Assembly (NCBI GenBank): GCA_009837085.1
Contig: VXUF01000070.1
Location: 1 to 50,039, forward strand
DNA length: 50,039 bases
Reading direction: 5' to 3'
Source of the DNA: Holophagales bacterium
GTDB lineage: Bacteria > Acidobacteriota > Thermoanaerobaculia > Multivoradales > Multivoraceae
Shown here: positions 27,355 to 35,696 of the stretch, piece after piece
How the letters are laid out: each line of letters starts with the position of its first letter
Numbering within the stretch: the first letter of the stretch is position 1
The notes under the pieces: model-generated
Told to the model about the DNA's origin: nothing
Seen by the model: only the letters and a program-made list of their open reading frames with translations
Database searches by the model: none
Translations under genes and position numbers: made by a program

Positions 27355-28389
27355 TCAAATCCGAGGCAGAACCTCGTCCGTGAAGAGCACGAAGGAGCCG
27401 TGACTGAGCGGCGCGCACAGCAGGTAGTCGAGGAACATCTCCTCCTTCAGCCGCGCGATCTCGTCGACCAGCTCGTCCGGGGTGCCGTAAAGGATGACGC
27501 CATCGAGATACCGGGCGACCGCGGACTCCTCGTCGCCGGCCTGACTGAAGGGTCGAGCGGCCAGCTCGGGTCGCTCGAGGTTGCGCCGCGTATCGGTCGC
27601 GACCGCCCGGGTGCCCTTCTGCCTGTGGGACCTGACCGTCCACAGCGCGCCGCGCCTGGCGATCTCCTCCGCTTCCGCCCGGGTCGGCGCGCAGGCGATG
27701 AGGCGCGCCATCGGGATCTCCCGGCCATCGATCGAATGGCCGTGCTGCTCCAGGATCTCCCGGTACAGCTCGCGCTTCTCGGCGATCCGGCCATGCGCCG
27801 AGTGCGGGTCGAGCATGATCGAGAAGCCGTTCCGGGCCGCCCACGTCATCGACTCCGGCGACGACGAAGCGAGCCACACCGGCGGATGCGGCTTCTGTGC
27901 CGGCTTGGGCAGCACTTCCACGTCCCTGCATCGGAAGTGCTCTCCCTCGAAGGTGAGCTGCTCGTTCGTCCAGGCGCCGACCACTGCCTGGACGTGCTCC
28001 CGGAAGACCGGGTAGCTGTGGCGCGGGTCGACGCCGAAAGCCCTGAACTCCCCCTCCGCGAAACCGCGGCCGACCCCCCAGTTGACCCGGCCGCCCGACA
28101 GCACGTCGAGCAGCGCCACCTCCTCCGCCAAGCGCAGCGGGTTGTAGAAGGGGGCCAGGGACACACCCGTGCCGATCCTCAGGTTCTTCGTGCGCGCGGC
28201 GACCTCGGTCCCCATCATGTGGATCGACGGGCAGATGCTGAAGGAGCTGAAGTGGTGCTCCGCCAACCACACGGCGTCGTACCCGTTCTGATCCATGATG
28301 TCGATGCGCTGAAACGCCCGCCGGTAGACCTCTTCCAGCGGAATCCGGCGGTCAGGCCACGAGAAGAACTGGAGCACCGCGGACTTCAT
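27355..28389 (-). CDS. LLM-class flavin-dependent oxidoreductase (luciferase-like monooxygenase)
   Basis: Bacterial luciferase-like protein, 344 residues, expected to use FMNH2 or F420H2 as a TIM-barrel oxidoreductase. The segments GYDAVWLAEHHFSSFSICPS, GTGVSLAPFYNPLRLAEEVALLD and SGGRVNWGVGRGFAEGEF are the family's flavin-binding core, followed by PPVWLASSSPESMTWAARNG. The reading frame is complete and of normal length. The operon position, between an HTH-like small gene and pdxH, does not reveal the substrate. Whether FMN or F420 is used cannot be told; the pdxH neighbour hints at FMN only weakly. Confidence 0.88.
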   Translation of the reverse strand: MKSAVLQFFSWPDRRIPLEEVYRRAFQRIDIMDQNGYDAVWLAEHHFSSFSICPSIHMMGTEVAARTKNLRIGTGVSLAPFYNPLRLAEEVALLDVLSGGRVNWGVGRGFAEGEFRAFGVDPRHSYPVFREHVQAVVGAWTNEQLTFEGEHFRCRDVEVLPKPAQKPHPPVWLASSSPESMTWAARNGFSIMLDPHSAHGRIAEKRELYREILEQHGHSIDGREIPMARLIACAPTRAEAEEIARRGALWTVRSHRQKGTRAVATDTRRNLERPELAARPFSQAGDEESAVARYLDGVILYGTPDELVDEIARLKEEMFLDYLLCAPLSHGSFVLFTDEVLPRI

Positions 28390-28404
28390 CGGCGCGCTAC
28401 TTTC

Positions 28405-28719
28405 TCACACGTCGCGGCGGTCCTTGAAGACGTAGGAGAGGCCCTCTTCGGCGAAGGCGCGGCAAGCCTTGTCCTTGAACTCGACCGCCTTGTCCCACTC
28501 CTCGATGTCGTAGTAGTCGCGCTCGGCGACGACCCGGATCTCCCGCACCGTGCGTTCGTCGAGGTCGAGGCGTTCGGCGATTTCGCGGTCCGACAGCCCG
28601 CGGCGCCGCTTCTCGCCCGGCAGGTGCTCGTGGATGTCGACCTGGATCGAGTTCGACAGTTCCAGGATCTCCTCGCGATGGCGGCGGTAGGTCTCGGGAT
28701 CGACAAAGAAGAAAGCCAT
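28405..28719 (-). CDS. Small HTH-like protein of unknown function
   Basis: Not a recognised family. A 104-residue charged protein. A middle segment LSDREIAERLDLDERTVREI reads like a helix-turn-helix of the sigma-70 region 4 or LuxR type, so DNA binding is possible. The N-terminal part (FVDPETYRRHREEILELS) and the C-terminal part (SYVFKDRRDV) are helical and have no known motif. ATG at 28719 is preferred, with a GAGG ribosome site 10-12 bases upstream; a GTG at 28725 is an alternative. It lies 15 bases after the iron-sulfur gene and 15 before the LLM oxidoreductase gene, so it could regulate or assist this operon. Confidence 0.7.
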   Translation of the reverse strand: MAFFFVDPETYRRHREEILELSNSIQVDIHEHLPGEKRRRGLSDREIAERLDLDERTVREIRVVAERDYYDIEEWDKAVEFKDKACRAFAEEGLSYVFKDRRDV

Positions 28720-28734
28720 CGTCACACCTCGCGT

Positions 28735-29616
28735 CTACGCCTTGTCCCTGAACTCCGCGCCCACCGGACAGACCCGCATGCACTCCCAGCACTGACCCTG
28801 GCTCTGCGCCGCATAGGTCATCGACCAGAGCGTCTTCGTGAAGTGGCTCGAGTAGAGCACCATCTTGCGCGCCTCCGCGTCGTCCTGGTCGAGGGCGAGT
28901 TCCAGCCCCTTCTGGAAGCCGGGAATCCAGTGCGTGTAGACGCGGGACGTGCAACGCGCCGCGTCGTACCGGCGCTCCACCAGCCGGCCGTCCTCGATCC
29001 GCCCGTCGAGGCAACCGCCGTCGCCGAGCGGGCAGACCCTGGTGCAGGGCGTCTCGCCCTCGGCCTCCCACATCTCGACGCAGGCGGGCGCCGGGCAGGC
29101 GGGTTCGGCGAGCGGCGGCGTGACCGGGAACGGGTAGGTCGTGATGATCGCCGAGTAGAAGAGCAGGCCGTACTCGGGATGCAGCACCGGCCCGGCCAGG
29201 CTGCGCGAGCCGCAGCCCGCGAGTTCCGCTGCCAGGGCGACGCTCAGGAAGGGCCGGTTGCCGCGACGGACGCCCGGCGGCACGAATAGCGCGTAGTAGC
29301 CGAACTCGGCCTCGATGAACTTCGCGGTCTTGAGGCCCAGGGAGTTGATCCGGTCGCTGGTGCCCATCGTTTCCAGGTGCTCGTGGACGGGGCTCGCCCA
29401 GTCCGCAGCCCGAGGCGGACTCCCGCCTACGACGACGACCCGGCGCGCGCCCGGCAGCAGATCGCCGGGCCGGAAGCCCTCCGGCGCTTCGTCGAAGGCG
29501 TCGGCGTCGGCGACGCCCCAGGCCAGCGCCCCGCCGCGCTCCATCATCGCGGCCAGCCGGCCGCGGGCTGCCGCGGCCTCTTCCGCGGTCGGAGCCGCCG
29601 CCGCGGACGCGATCAC
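28735..29616 (-). CDS. 4Fe-4S protein related to epoxyqueuosine reductase/dehalogenase ferredoxin domains, paralog A
   Basis: Iron-sulfur protein, 293 residues, with no signal peptide. Its cysteines lie late in the sequence: CPAPAC, CTRVCP, DGGC, ARCTSR and the ferredoxin-type CWECMRVCPVG at the C-terminal end. These suit two 4Fe-4S clusters. The overall fold cues (FRPGDLLPGARRVVVVGGS, then LAAELAGCGSRSLAGPVLHPEYGLLF) recall the QueG and reductive-dehalogenase group, but there is no cobalamin motif I recognise and the protein is shorter than QueG. GTG at 29616 overlaps paralog B's stop (GTGA). The electron partner and substrate are unknown. Confidence 0.75.
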   Translation of the reverse strand: MIASAAAAPTAEEAAAARGRLAAMMERGGALAWGVADADAFDEAPEGFRPGDLLPGARRVVVVGGSPPRAADWASPVHEHLETMGTSDRINSLGLKTAKFIEAEFGYYALFVPPGVRRGNRPFLSVALAAELAGCGSRSLAGPVLHPEYGLLFYSAIITTYPFPVTPPLAEPACPAPACVEMWEAEGETPCTRVCPLGDGGCLDGRIEDGRLVERRYDAARCTSRVYTHWIPGFQKGLELALDQDDAEARKMVLYSSHFTKTLWSMTYAAQSQGQCWECMRVCPVGAEFRDKA

Positions 29617-30476
29617 TGGAGGCGCCTCTCGTGCATGCCGACCGGACACACTCGCATGCACTCGAAGCACTGCGCGACGCTCTCCTTGTAGTAGCTGAGC
29701 GACGACAGCGACTGGCTGAAGAAGTCGGAGTAGATCATCGACCGCCGCTGATCGCGGTCCTCCTCCGTGGTGATCTGGACAAGGGACTTCTGGATGGAAC
29801 CGATACCGAAGTTCATCGACCGCGACGTGCAGCGCTCGCGGTCGTAGTACGAGTAGCTGATCCTGCCGTCCTCGTCGAGCGCGCCGTCGAGGCAGCCGCC
29901 CTCGTCCTTCGGGCAGGAGGCGAGGCACGGCGTGGTTCCCAGCTTCTCGTACATCTGGATGCAGGGCTTCGAAGGGCAGACATCCTCTTCGAGCGGGTGG
30001 TCCGGTTCGAGCTCGAGCGTGGTAACCAGGGCCGCGTAGTACAGCAGGCCGTACCGAGGATGCAGGATGATGTTCGCTGCCAGCGACCTCGTGCCCAGCC
30101 CCGCGAGCACCGCCGCCAGCATCATGCTCATCGGCGGATTGTGCCCGGCTGTGGGGAGAGACGGCCCCTGCAGCGCTCGATGGCCATGCTCGCGCTCGAT
30201 GTAGTCGCACATGACGTGGACCGCGACGTTCTCGCGGAAGTCGTAGCCGGTGATCTCCATCACCCGGTGATCGGGACTGCGCCAGGCGCCCGCCGTGGGC
30301 CCCTGGTTACCCGCGACGACAACGCTCTTCGCGCCCGGCAGCACGTCCTCCGGCCGATGACCTTCCGGCACGAACTCGTTGAACGCACTGGCGGCAGCGA
30401 CGCCGACCACGAGAGCCCCGGCGCCGGCGCCGACGTCGCGCACTGCCGCCGTTCGCTGCTGTCGGGCGTCCGCCAT
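29613..30476 (-). CDS. 4Fe-4S protein related to epoxyqueuosine reductase/dehalogenase ferredoxin domains, paralog B
   Basis: Paralog of the next gene, 287 residues, with the same cysteine pattern: CPSKPC, CLASCP, EGGC, ERCTSR and CFECMRVCPVG. Shared segments include RPEDVLPGAKSVVVAGNQ and LGTRSLAANIILHPRYGLLYY. The two copies share the cluster region but differ in surface helices, which fits a heterodimer or two enzymes with different substrates. ATG at 30476 is used; upstream open frame up to 31655 shadows the pheS region and YIP1 gene on the other strand. It is the first gene of this leftward operon, 27 bases from the divergent YIP1-like gene. Confidence 0.75.
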   Translation of the reverse strand: MADARQQRTAAVRDVGAGAGALVVGVAAASAFNEFVPEGHRPEDVLPGAKSVVVAGNQGPTAGAWRSPDHRVMEITGYDFRENVAVHVMCDYIEREHGHRALQGPSLPTAGHNPPMSMMLAAVLAGLGTRSLAANIILHPRYGLLYYAALVTTLELEPDHPLEEDVCPSKPCIQMYEKLGTTPCLASCPKDEGGCLDGALDEDGRISYSYYDRERCTSRSMNFGIGSIQKSLVQITTEEDRDQRRSMIYSDFFSQSLSSLSYYKESVAQCFECMRVCPVGMHERRLQ

Positions 30477-30503
30477 CAGGATCGCTCCGGTAAGGTGCTC
30501 CGC

Positions 30504-31223
30504 GTGAACTCCGGGGACGATAACACCGGCGCCGAAGCAAGCGTCGAGGTCGTCAATCCGTGGGAGGAGCGGAAGGACCGGGGCAGGTTCTCCGCCCTCG
30601 TCGCCTCTCTGGTCCTCCTGGCCACCGCTCCGAGGAAGTTCTTCGAGGGGACCCGGCCTGACGCGGGCATCTGGGGCCCCCTCTTGTTCGCGGGCCTGGT
30701 CACACTTATCTACATGGTCCTGGGAAGCGTGGTCTTCACGGTCCTCATCCTGACCCTTCCGGACCAGGCACTGGAGTTCGTCTACCAAACGGTGTGGCGG
30801 ATGGACCCATCTCAGTTCCCCACTGCGGAGGAACTGCCCTTCGGAACCACCCTGTTCGTTCTCTTCGCGTTCCAGGTCCTCCTCCTTGCCCTTCCCGCCC
30901 TCTTCGCCCTCACGCTGGTCGCGACGTTGATCGTGGGCTCGCTCGTCCACCTTCTGCTGGTCGTAACCCGCACGTCGAGGCCACACGGCTTCCGCGGTAC
31001 CTGGGTTGCGATCTGCTACGCGAACGGCGCCACCGTTCTGGGCATCGTTCCCATCGCTGGCGAAATCCTGGCGACATTCTGCGGCGCAGTGCTGTTCGGG
31101 ATCGGTCTCCACGTCGTTCAGCGAGTCGGAGTCCTCCGAGCCACGGTTCTGGCCTCCATCCTGCCGCTCTTGACGGTCCTGGCGCTGCTGCTCCCCCGCC
31201 TGCTGGAGAGCGCAACCTCCTAG
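30504..31223 (+). CDS. YIP1-family membrane protein
   Basis: Integral membrane protein of 239 residues with a GTG start at 30504 (an in-frame GTG at 30495 is an alternative). A short hydrophilic N terminus with NPWEERKD is followed by TAPRKFF and five hydrophobic segments, among them WGPLLFAGLVTLIYMVLGSV and LFVLFAFQVLLLALPALFAL. The NPWE-to-APRKFF spacing and the five-helix plan follow the bacterial YIP1/DUF1282 group. Function in bacteria is not known. It lies 61 bases before pheS in the same direction and may share a transcript. Confidence 0.7.
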   Translation: MNSGDDNTGAEASVEVVNPWEERKDRGRFSALVASLVLLATAPRKFFEGTRPDAGIWGPLLFAGLVTLIYMVLGSVVFTVLILTLPDQALEFVYQTVWRMDPSQFPTAEELPFGTTLFVLFAFQVLLLALPALFALTLVATLIVGSLVHLLLVVTRTSRPHGFRGTWVAICYANGATVLGIVPIAGEILATFCGAVLFGIGLHVVQRVGVLRATVLASILPLLTVLALLLPRLLESATS

Positions 31224-31227
31224 TAGA

Positions 31228-31281
31228 GTCAGGCGCCGCGCCGGGGCCCGCGAAAGGGCGCCGAACGAAGAGCCGCCTGAC
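31228..31281. repeat. Inverted repeat immediately before pheS
   Basis: A perfect 8-bp inverted repeat, GTCAGGCG (31228-31235) and CGCCTGAC (31274-31281), spans 54 bases. The right arm ends 3 bases before the pheS ATG at 31285, so in RNA it would fold over the ribosome site region. The loop also holds GC-rich sequence that could form a competing hairpin. Phenylalanyl-tRNA synthetase genes are often attenuated, but no Phe-rich leader peptide or T-box can be seen here. Confidence 0.35.
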
Positions 31282-31284
31282 GCC

Positions 31285-32322
31285 ATGATCGACCAGCTCG
31301 ACGACATCGAAGCGCGGGTCTCCGCTGCTCTGGACGCCACGGCCGATCTCGACGAACTCGAGGAGTGGCGCCGGGCGACGATCGGCCGCAAGGGTGAGGT
31401 CCAGCTCCTGACCCGCCGCATGGGCGAGATCGAACCCGCCGACCGTCCAGCGTTCGGCAAGCGGATCAACGAGATCAAGACCTCACTCCAGGCGGCATTC
31501 GAAGCGCGCCAGGAAGCTCTGAAGCAATCGGCGCACACAGCCGCCGACGCCGCCGACAGCCTCGACGTCACCCTGCCAGGCCGCCGCCCGGCGCTCGGCG
31601 GGCTGCACCCGTCGACCCTCGTCATGCGCCGCATCGAGCGCATCTTCGGCGACATGGGCTTCCAGACCTACCGCAGCCCGGACGTGGTGACCGACCAGTT
31701 GAACTTCGGCGACCTGAACATGCCGCCCGACCACCCCGCGCGCGACATGCAGGACACGTTCTACACGACGGATCCGAGCGTCGTGCTGCGCACCCACACC
31801 AGCGGCGGGCAGATCCTGGCGATGCGGGAGCAGCACCCGGCGCCGGTGCGCGTCATCCTGCCCGGCATGTGCTACCGCAACGAGCAGATCACCTCCCGCA
31901 GCGAGATCCAATTCCACCAGATCGAGGGGCTGGCGGTGGGCCCGGCGATCACGTTCGCCGATCTCAAAGGCACGCTGACCGAGTTCGCTCGGCGCCTGTT
32001 CGGCGAGGGCCGTGGCGCCCGCTTCCGGGCCAGCTACTTCCCGTTCACGGAACCGAGCGCGGAGATGGACATCGCCTGCTTCCTGTGCGACGGCAAGGGC
32101 TGCCAGTTGTGCAAGGAGACCGGCTGGCTCGAGATCCTCGGCTGCGGCATGGTCCACCCCACCGTGCTCGGAAACGGCGGCTACGACCCGGACGAGTGGA
32201 GCGGTTTCGCCTTCGGCATGGGGCCGGAGCGGATCGCCATGCTGCGGCACGGCATCCGCGACATCCGCTGTTTCTGGTCGAACGACCTGCGCTTTCTGCG
32301 CCAGTTCCAGCGGTTCGTCTGA
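31285..32322 (+). CDS. pheS: Phenylalanine--tRNA ligase alpha subunit
   Basis: Catalytic alpha subunit of the alpha2-beta2 phenylalanyl-tRNA synthetase, 345 residues. An N-terminal coiled-coil arm (residues about 1-90) binds tRNA. The class II catalytic core follows: LGGLHPSTLVMRRIERIF (motif 1), CYRNEQITSRSEIQFHQIEG (motif 2) and FAFGMGPERIAMLRHGIRDIR (motif 3). The conserved CFLCDGKGCQLCKETGWLEI stretch is also standard. The stop and the pheT start overlap as TGATG, so the two subunits are made together. Confidence 0.97.
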   Translation: MIDQLDDIEARVSAALDATADLDELEEWRRATIGRKGEVQLLTRRMGEIEPADRPAFGKRINEIKTSLQAAFEARQEALKQSAHTAADAADSLDVTLPGRRPALGGLHPSTLVMRRIERIFGDMGFQTYRSPDVVTDQLNFGDLNMPPDHPARDMQDTFYTTDPSVVLRTHTSGGQILAMREQHPAPVRVILPGMCYRNEQITSRSEIQFHQIEGLAVGPAITFADLKGTLTEFARRLFGEGRGARFRASYFPFTEPSAEMDIACFLCDGKGCQLCKETGWLEILGCGMVHPTVLGNGGYDPDEWSGFAFGMGPERIAMLRHGIRDIRCFWSNDLRFLRQFQRFV

Positions 32323-34868
32323 TGCGCGTTCCACTCAACTGGCTCGGCGACTTCGTCGAGCTCGACGGCTCTCCCGACGACCTCGCCGAGCTGCTCACCA
32401 ATGCCGGCCTGGAGGTCAAGGCGATCGAGCGCTTCGGCGGCGACGGCGCCGAGCTGCCGTGGCCGGCCGATCTGGTCATGGCGGCGAAGGTCCTGCGCGT
32501 CGACCCGGTTCCGGACGCCGACCGCCTGGTGCTGGCGACCGTCGACTACGGCGCCGACTCCACCCGGCAGGTGATCACCGGAGCGCCCAACCTGTTCCCG
32601 TATCTTGGCGACGACCTGGACGATGCCGACATCTGGGGCGCGCTGCTGCTCGCCGGGGCCAGCTACCGCAACCCCTACCGTGACCTGAAGATCACCCGGC
32701 TCAAGCCGAAGAAGCTGCGCGGCATCACCAGCGACGCGATGCTGTGCTCGGCCGCGGAGCTCGGGCTCGGCGAGGACCACGAGGGGATCATCCTGTTCGA
32801 ACCGGCCGACGAACTGCCCGAACTCCAGCCCGGGCGGCCCCTGGCCGAAGTGCTCGGCGACGTCGTGCTCGACATCGACGTGATCCCCAACATCGCCCGC
32901 TGCGCCTCGATCCTGGGGGTCGCTCGCGAGGTCGCGGCGCTCACGGAAGCCGGGTTCCGGCCGCCGGCGGTCCCGCTCACCATGGACGGACCGCCGATCG
33001 CGGGCCGGGTCGAGATCGCCACAGAGAACCCGGAACTCAATCCGCGGTTCGTCGCCCTGCTGATCGAGGGCATCGAGCAGGGTGCATCGCCCTACTGGAT
33101 GCAGCACCGCCTGCAGCTCGCCGGGCAACGGCCGATCAGCAACGTGGTCGACATCAGCAACTACGTGATGCTCGAGGTCGGCCAGCCGAACCACACCTTC
33201 GACTACGACCTGCTGCGGCAGCGGGCCGACAGCTATGCGGACGGCGGCCCGGTGCGGATCGTCACGCGACTGGCCCACGAGGGTGAACGTCTGACGACGC
33301 TCGACGGTGCCGAGCAGAAGCTGCGGACCAACCAGATCATGGTCACCGACCCGGCCGGCTCGCTGAGCGTCGGCGGCGTGATGGGAGGCCGTGACAGCGA
33401 GATCGGTCCGGAAACCCGGAACGTGTTGCTGGAGGCGGCCGCCTGGGAGCCGAGGAGTATCCGGCGAACGCAGCGCCAGCTCGGAGTCCACACCGAGGCC
33501 GGGTTCCGCTTCAGCCGCGGCGTCCATCCGAGCCAGGCCCTGCTCGGCGCCCGGCGGGCCGCGGAACTGCTCCGGCTTCACGCCGGTGGCACGATCGCGG
33601 AAGGGATCGTCGATCACTATCCGCAACCGGCGACGAGCGTCACCGTCGACTTCGATCTCGGCTACTTGCGCCGCCTCAGCGGTCTCGATCTCGACGCCGA
33701 AGAGACGGCGAGCCTGCTGCGACGCCTCCAGTTCGAGGTCGAGGTCCAGGCCGACTCTGCCAATCTGCATGTCACCGTTCCCGATCACCGCCTCGACATC
33801 GAAGGCCAGCACGACCTGGTCGAGGAGGTGTGCCGCATCTACGGCTACGACCGCATCCCCTCGACCGTGCTCAGCGACGTGCTGCCGCCCCAGCGCGGCA
33901 ACCAACAGCAGTCCTTCGAGGATCGGGTCAAGGACACCTTTGCCGATCTGGGACTGCAGGAAGTTGTCAGCTACCGGCTGACGACGCCCGAAGCGGAAGC
34001 GAGGCTGCAACCCGAAGACAACGAGCCGCCGCCCTACGTCCGGCTCGCCAACCCCTCGACCCTCGACCGCGTCGTCATGCGCCGCAGCCTGCTCGCGTCG
34101 GTACTGGAAGCCGCGGCGTCGAACAGCCGCTTCACGGACCGGCTCGCCCTGTTCGAGGTCGGCCGCGCGTTCCCGGTCAACGAAGGCGATTCACTGCCCG
34201 AGGAGCGGGAGTGGGCCGCCGTCGTGCTGACCGGTCCGCGCCGGGCAGACCACTGGCAGGCGGCTGCCGCCAACGACGACTGTTTCGACTTCTTCGACGT
34301 CAAGGGCGTGGTCGAAACGGTCCTGGACCGGCTCAGCCTGGCGGTCGAGTTCACGGCGCTGGAGGCGAACGCGACGCCACCGTCCTTCCGCCCAGGACGT
34401 TCCGCGGCGATCGAGATCGGTGCGGCCGCGAAGCCCATCGGCTGGCTGGGTGAAGTCCATCCGGCGGTGACCGCGCGCTTCGATCTGGAGCCAGACGACC
34501 GTCACCCCGTGCTTGCCGCCGAACTCGACCTCGACCGCATCCTCGAGCACGTCCCCGATTCCCTCCAGGTCGAGCCCGTGCCCGTCTATCCGGAAGTGCG
34601 CGAGGACCTGGCCCTGATCGTCGACGAGGCGACACCGGCCGCGGCCGTCGAGGCCGCCCTGCTCGCTTCCGGCAAGCCCCTGCTGTGCGCCGTCGAACTG
34701 TTCGACGTGTTCCGCGGCGAGGCGATCGGCGAAGGCTCGAAGAGCCTCGCCTACCACCTCACCTTCCGGGCCCCGAACCGCACCCTCCGCGACCGCGACG
34801 TGAAGAAGCTCCGCCGGCGCATCCTGGGACAGGTTGAGAGGTCCGTCGGCGCGAAGCTCCGCGAGTAG
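32322..34868 (+). CDS. pheT: Phenylalanine--tRNA ligase beta subunit
   Basis: Beta subunit, 848 residues. It begins MRVPLNWLGDFVEL. An EMAP-II-like tRNA-binding domain follows (about residues 45-155, with VLRVDPVPDADRLVLATVDYG), then the B3/B4 editing region around HRLQLAGQRPISNVVDISNYV, the B5 domain with the metal-coordinating DLVEEVCRIYGYDRIPST, the catalytic-like fold and the C-terminal ferredoxin-fold anticodon-binding domain (PVYPEVREDLALIVDE). It is slightly longer than the usual 800 residues owing to extra loops in the N-terminal third. It assembles with PheS to charge tRNA-Phe and edits mischarged Tyr-tRNA. It converges on rsmE 28 bases later. Confidence 0.97.
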   Translation: MRVPLNWLGDFVELDGSPDDLAELLTNAGLEVKAIERFGGDGAELPWPADLVMAAKVLRVDPVPDADRLVLATVDYGADSTRQVITGAPNLFPYLGDDLDDADIWGALLLAGASYRNPYRDLKITRLKPKKLRGITSDAMLCSAAELGLGEDHEGIILFEPADELPELQPGRPLAEVLGDVVLDIDVIPNIARCASILGVAREVAALTEAGFRPPAVPLTMDGPPIAGRVEIATENPELNPRFVALLIEGIEQGASPYWMQHRLQLAGQRPISNVVDISNYVMLEVGQPNHTFDYDLLRQRADSYADGGPVRIVTRLAHEGERLTTLDGAEQKLRTNQIMVTDPAGSLSVGGVMGGRDSEIGPETRNVLLEAAAWEPRSIRRTQRQLGVHTEAGFRFSRGVHPSQALLGARRAAELLRLHAGGTIAEGIVDHYPQPATSVTVDFDLGYLRRLSGLDLDAEETASLLRRLQFEVEVQADSANLHVTVPDHRLDIEGQHDLVEEVCRIYGYDRIPSTVLSDVLPPQRGNQQQSFEDRVKDTFADLGLQEVVSYRLTTPEAEARLQPEDNEPPPYVRLANPSTLDRVVMRRSLLASVLEAAASNSRFTDRLALFEVGRAFPVNEGDSLPEEREWAAVVLTGPRRADHWQAAAANDDCFDFFDVKGVVETVLDRLSLAVEFTALEANATPPSFRPGRSAAIEIGAAAKPIGWLGEVHPAVTARFDLEPDDRHPVLAAELDLDRILEHVPDSLQVEPVPVYPEVREDLALIVDEATPAAAVEAALLASGKPLLCAVELFDVFRGEAIGEGSKSLAYHLTFRAPNRTLRDRDVKKLRRRILGQVERSVGAKLRE

Positions 34869-34896
34869 GACCCAGGAGCCCGCGCCTCCCGCGTGC

Positions 34897-35622
34897 TCAG
34901 GAGGCGAGGCGCGACAGCAGGGCCACGACGGCGTGCTCGACTCGCAGCGCCCGCCGGCCGAGACTCACGACTGTGGCGCCGGCGTGTCCCCACGAGGCAA
35001 GCTCCTCGTCCAGTAGGCCGCCTTCGGGACCGACCAGCAGCGCCGTCGGGCCATCGACCCCCAGCGGACACGGCTCGTCACCGGCGGCATCGGCCACCAG
35101 GACCTGCTCGTGGTCCTGAACCAGGCCGGGCAGCGCCTCGGTCAGGTCCCGCGGCCCTCCCAGGCACTCGATCTCCGGCAGCACCGTGTCCCGTGCCTGC
35201 GCCAGACCGAGCATCAGGTGACGTCGGAGCGACGCCGGCTTCAGCACCGAGCTGTTCCAGTAACTCTTCTCCACCCGGGCCGTGTGGATGAGCAGGATCC
35301 GCTTGACGCCCATTGCCGCCGATGCCTGCAGGATCCGGCCCACGAACTTGGGCCGCGGCAACGCCAGTACCAAAGTCACTCGCAGCGCCGGCGGCGGCTC
35401 CAGGTCGAGCGGACCCAGCTCCAGCACGACCCGCTCGCGGCTCAACTCGACGATCCGCCCGCGGCCAACGCCACCGCTCAAGCGACCTACTTCGAGCCTG
35501 TCGCCGACCTCCGCCCGCAGAACCTTGCGGACGTGCTTCAGGCGCTCCCCGGACACGACCACGCGCGCACCTGAGCCGGCCGTCTGATCGAAGTCCGTGT
35601 CCTCCAACAGAAGCAGGTTCAT
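34897..35622 (-). CDS. rsmE: 16S rRNA (uracil(1498)-N(3))-methyltransferase RsmE
   Basis: SPOUT-class methyltransferase that methylates N3 of U1498 in 16S rRNA, 241 residues. An N-terminal PUA-like domain (HVRKVLRAEVGDRLEV) precedes the knotted SAM-binding domain, whose hallmarks are TLVLALPRPKFVGRILQASAAMGVK, ALLVGPEGGL and the knot segment VSLGRRALRVEHAVVALL. The first residues are MNLLLLED. The usual Ile-Leu-Arg-x-Glu-Thr of the knot reads Ala-Leu-Arg-Val-Glu-His here, a mild change. The gene diverges from the MaoC pair to its right. Confidence 0.93.
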   Translation of the reverse strand: MNLLLLEDTDFDQTAGSGARVVVSGERLKHVRKVLRAEVGDRLEVGRLSGGVGRGRIVELSRERVVLELGPLDLEPPPALRVTLVLALPRPKFVGRILQASAAMGVKRILLIHTARVEKSYWNSSVLKPASLRRHLMLGLAQARDTVLPEIECLGGPRDLTEALPGLVQDHEQVLVADAAGDEPCPLGVDGPTALLVGPEGGLLDEELASWGHAGATVVSLGRRALRVEHAVVALLSRLAS

Positions 35623-35696
35623 GCTGTTACAGTCACGCGCTCAAACGACGCAGAATTGCGCTTCAGAGACCACTCGAAGAGGAGGACGGAACCGGA

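Noticed and set aside
28735-30476. Reductive dehalogenases
   Set aside because: The proteins lack a twin-arginine signal and a recognisable cobalamin-binding region and are much shorter than dehalogenases; no membrane anchor gene is next to them.
29631-30503. Possible long N-terminal part of the YIP1-like protein
   Set aside because: The open frame runs back over the iron-sulfur gene on the other strand and reads as charged shadow sequence. The protein-like part starts only at about 30504.
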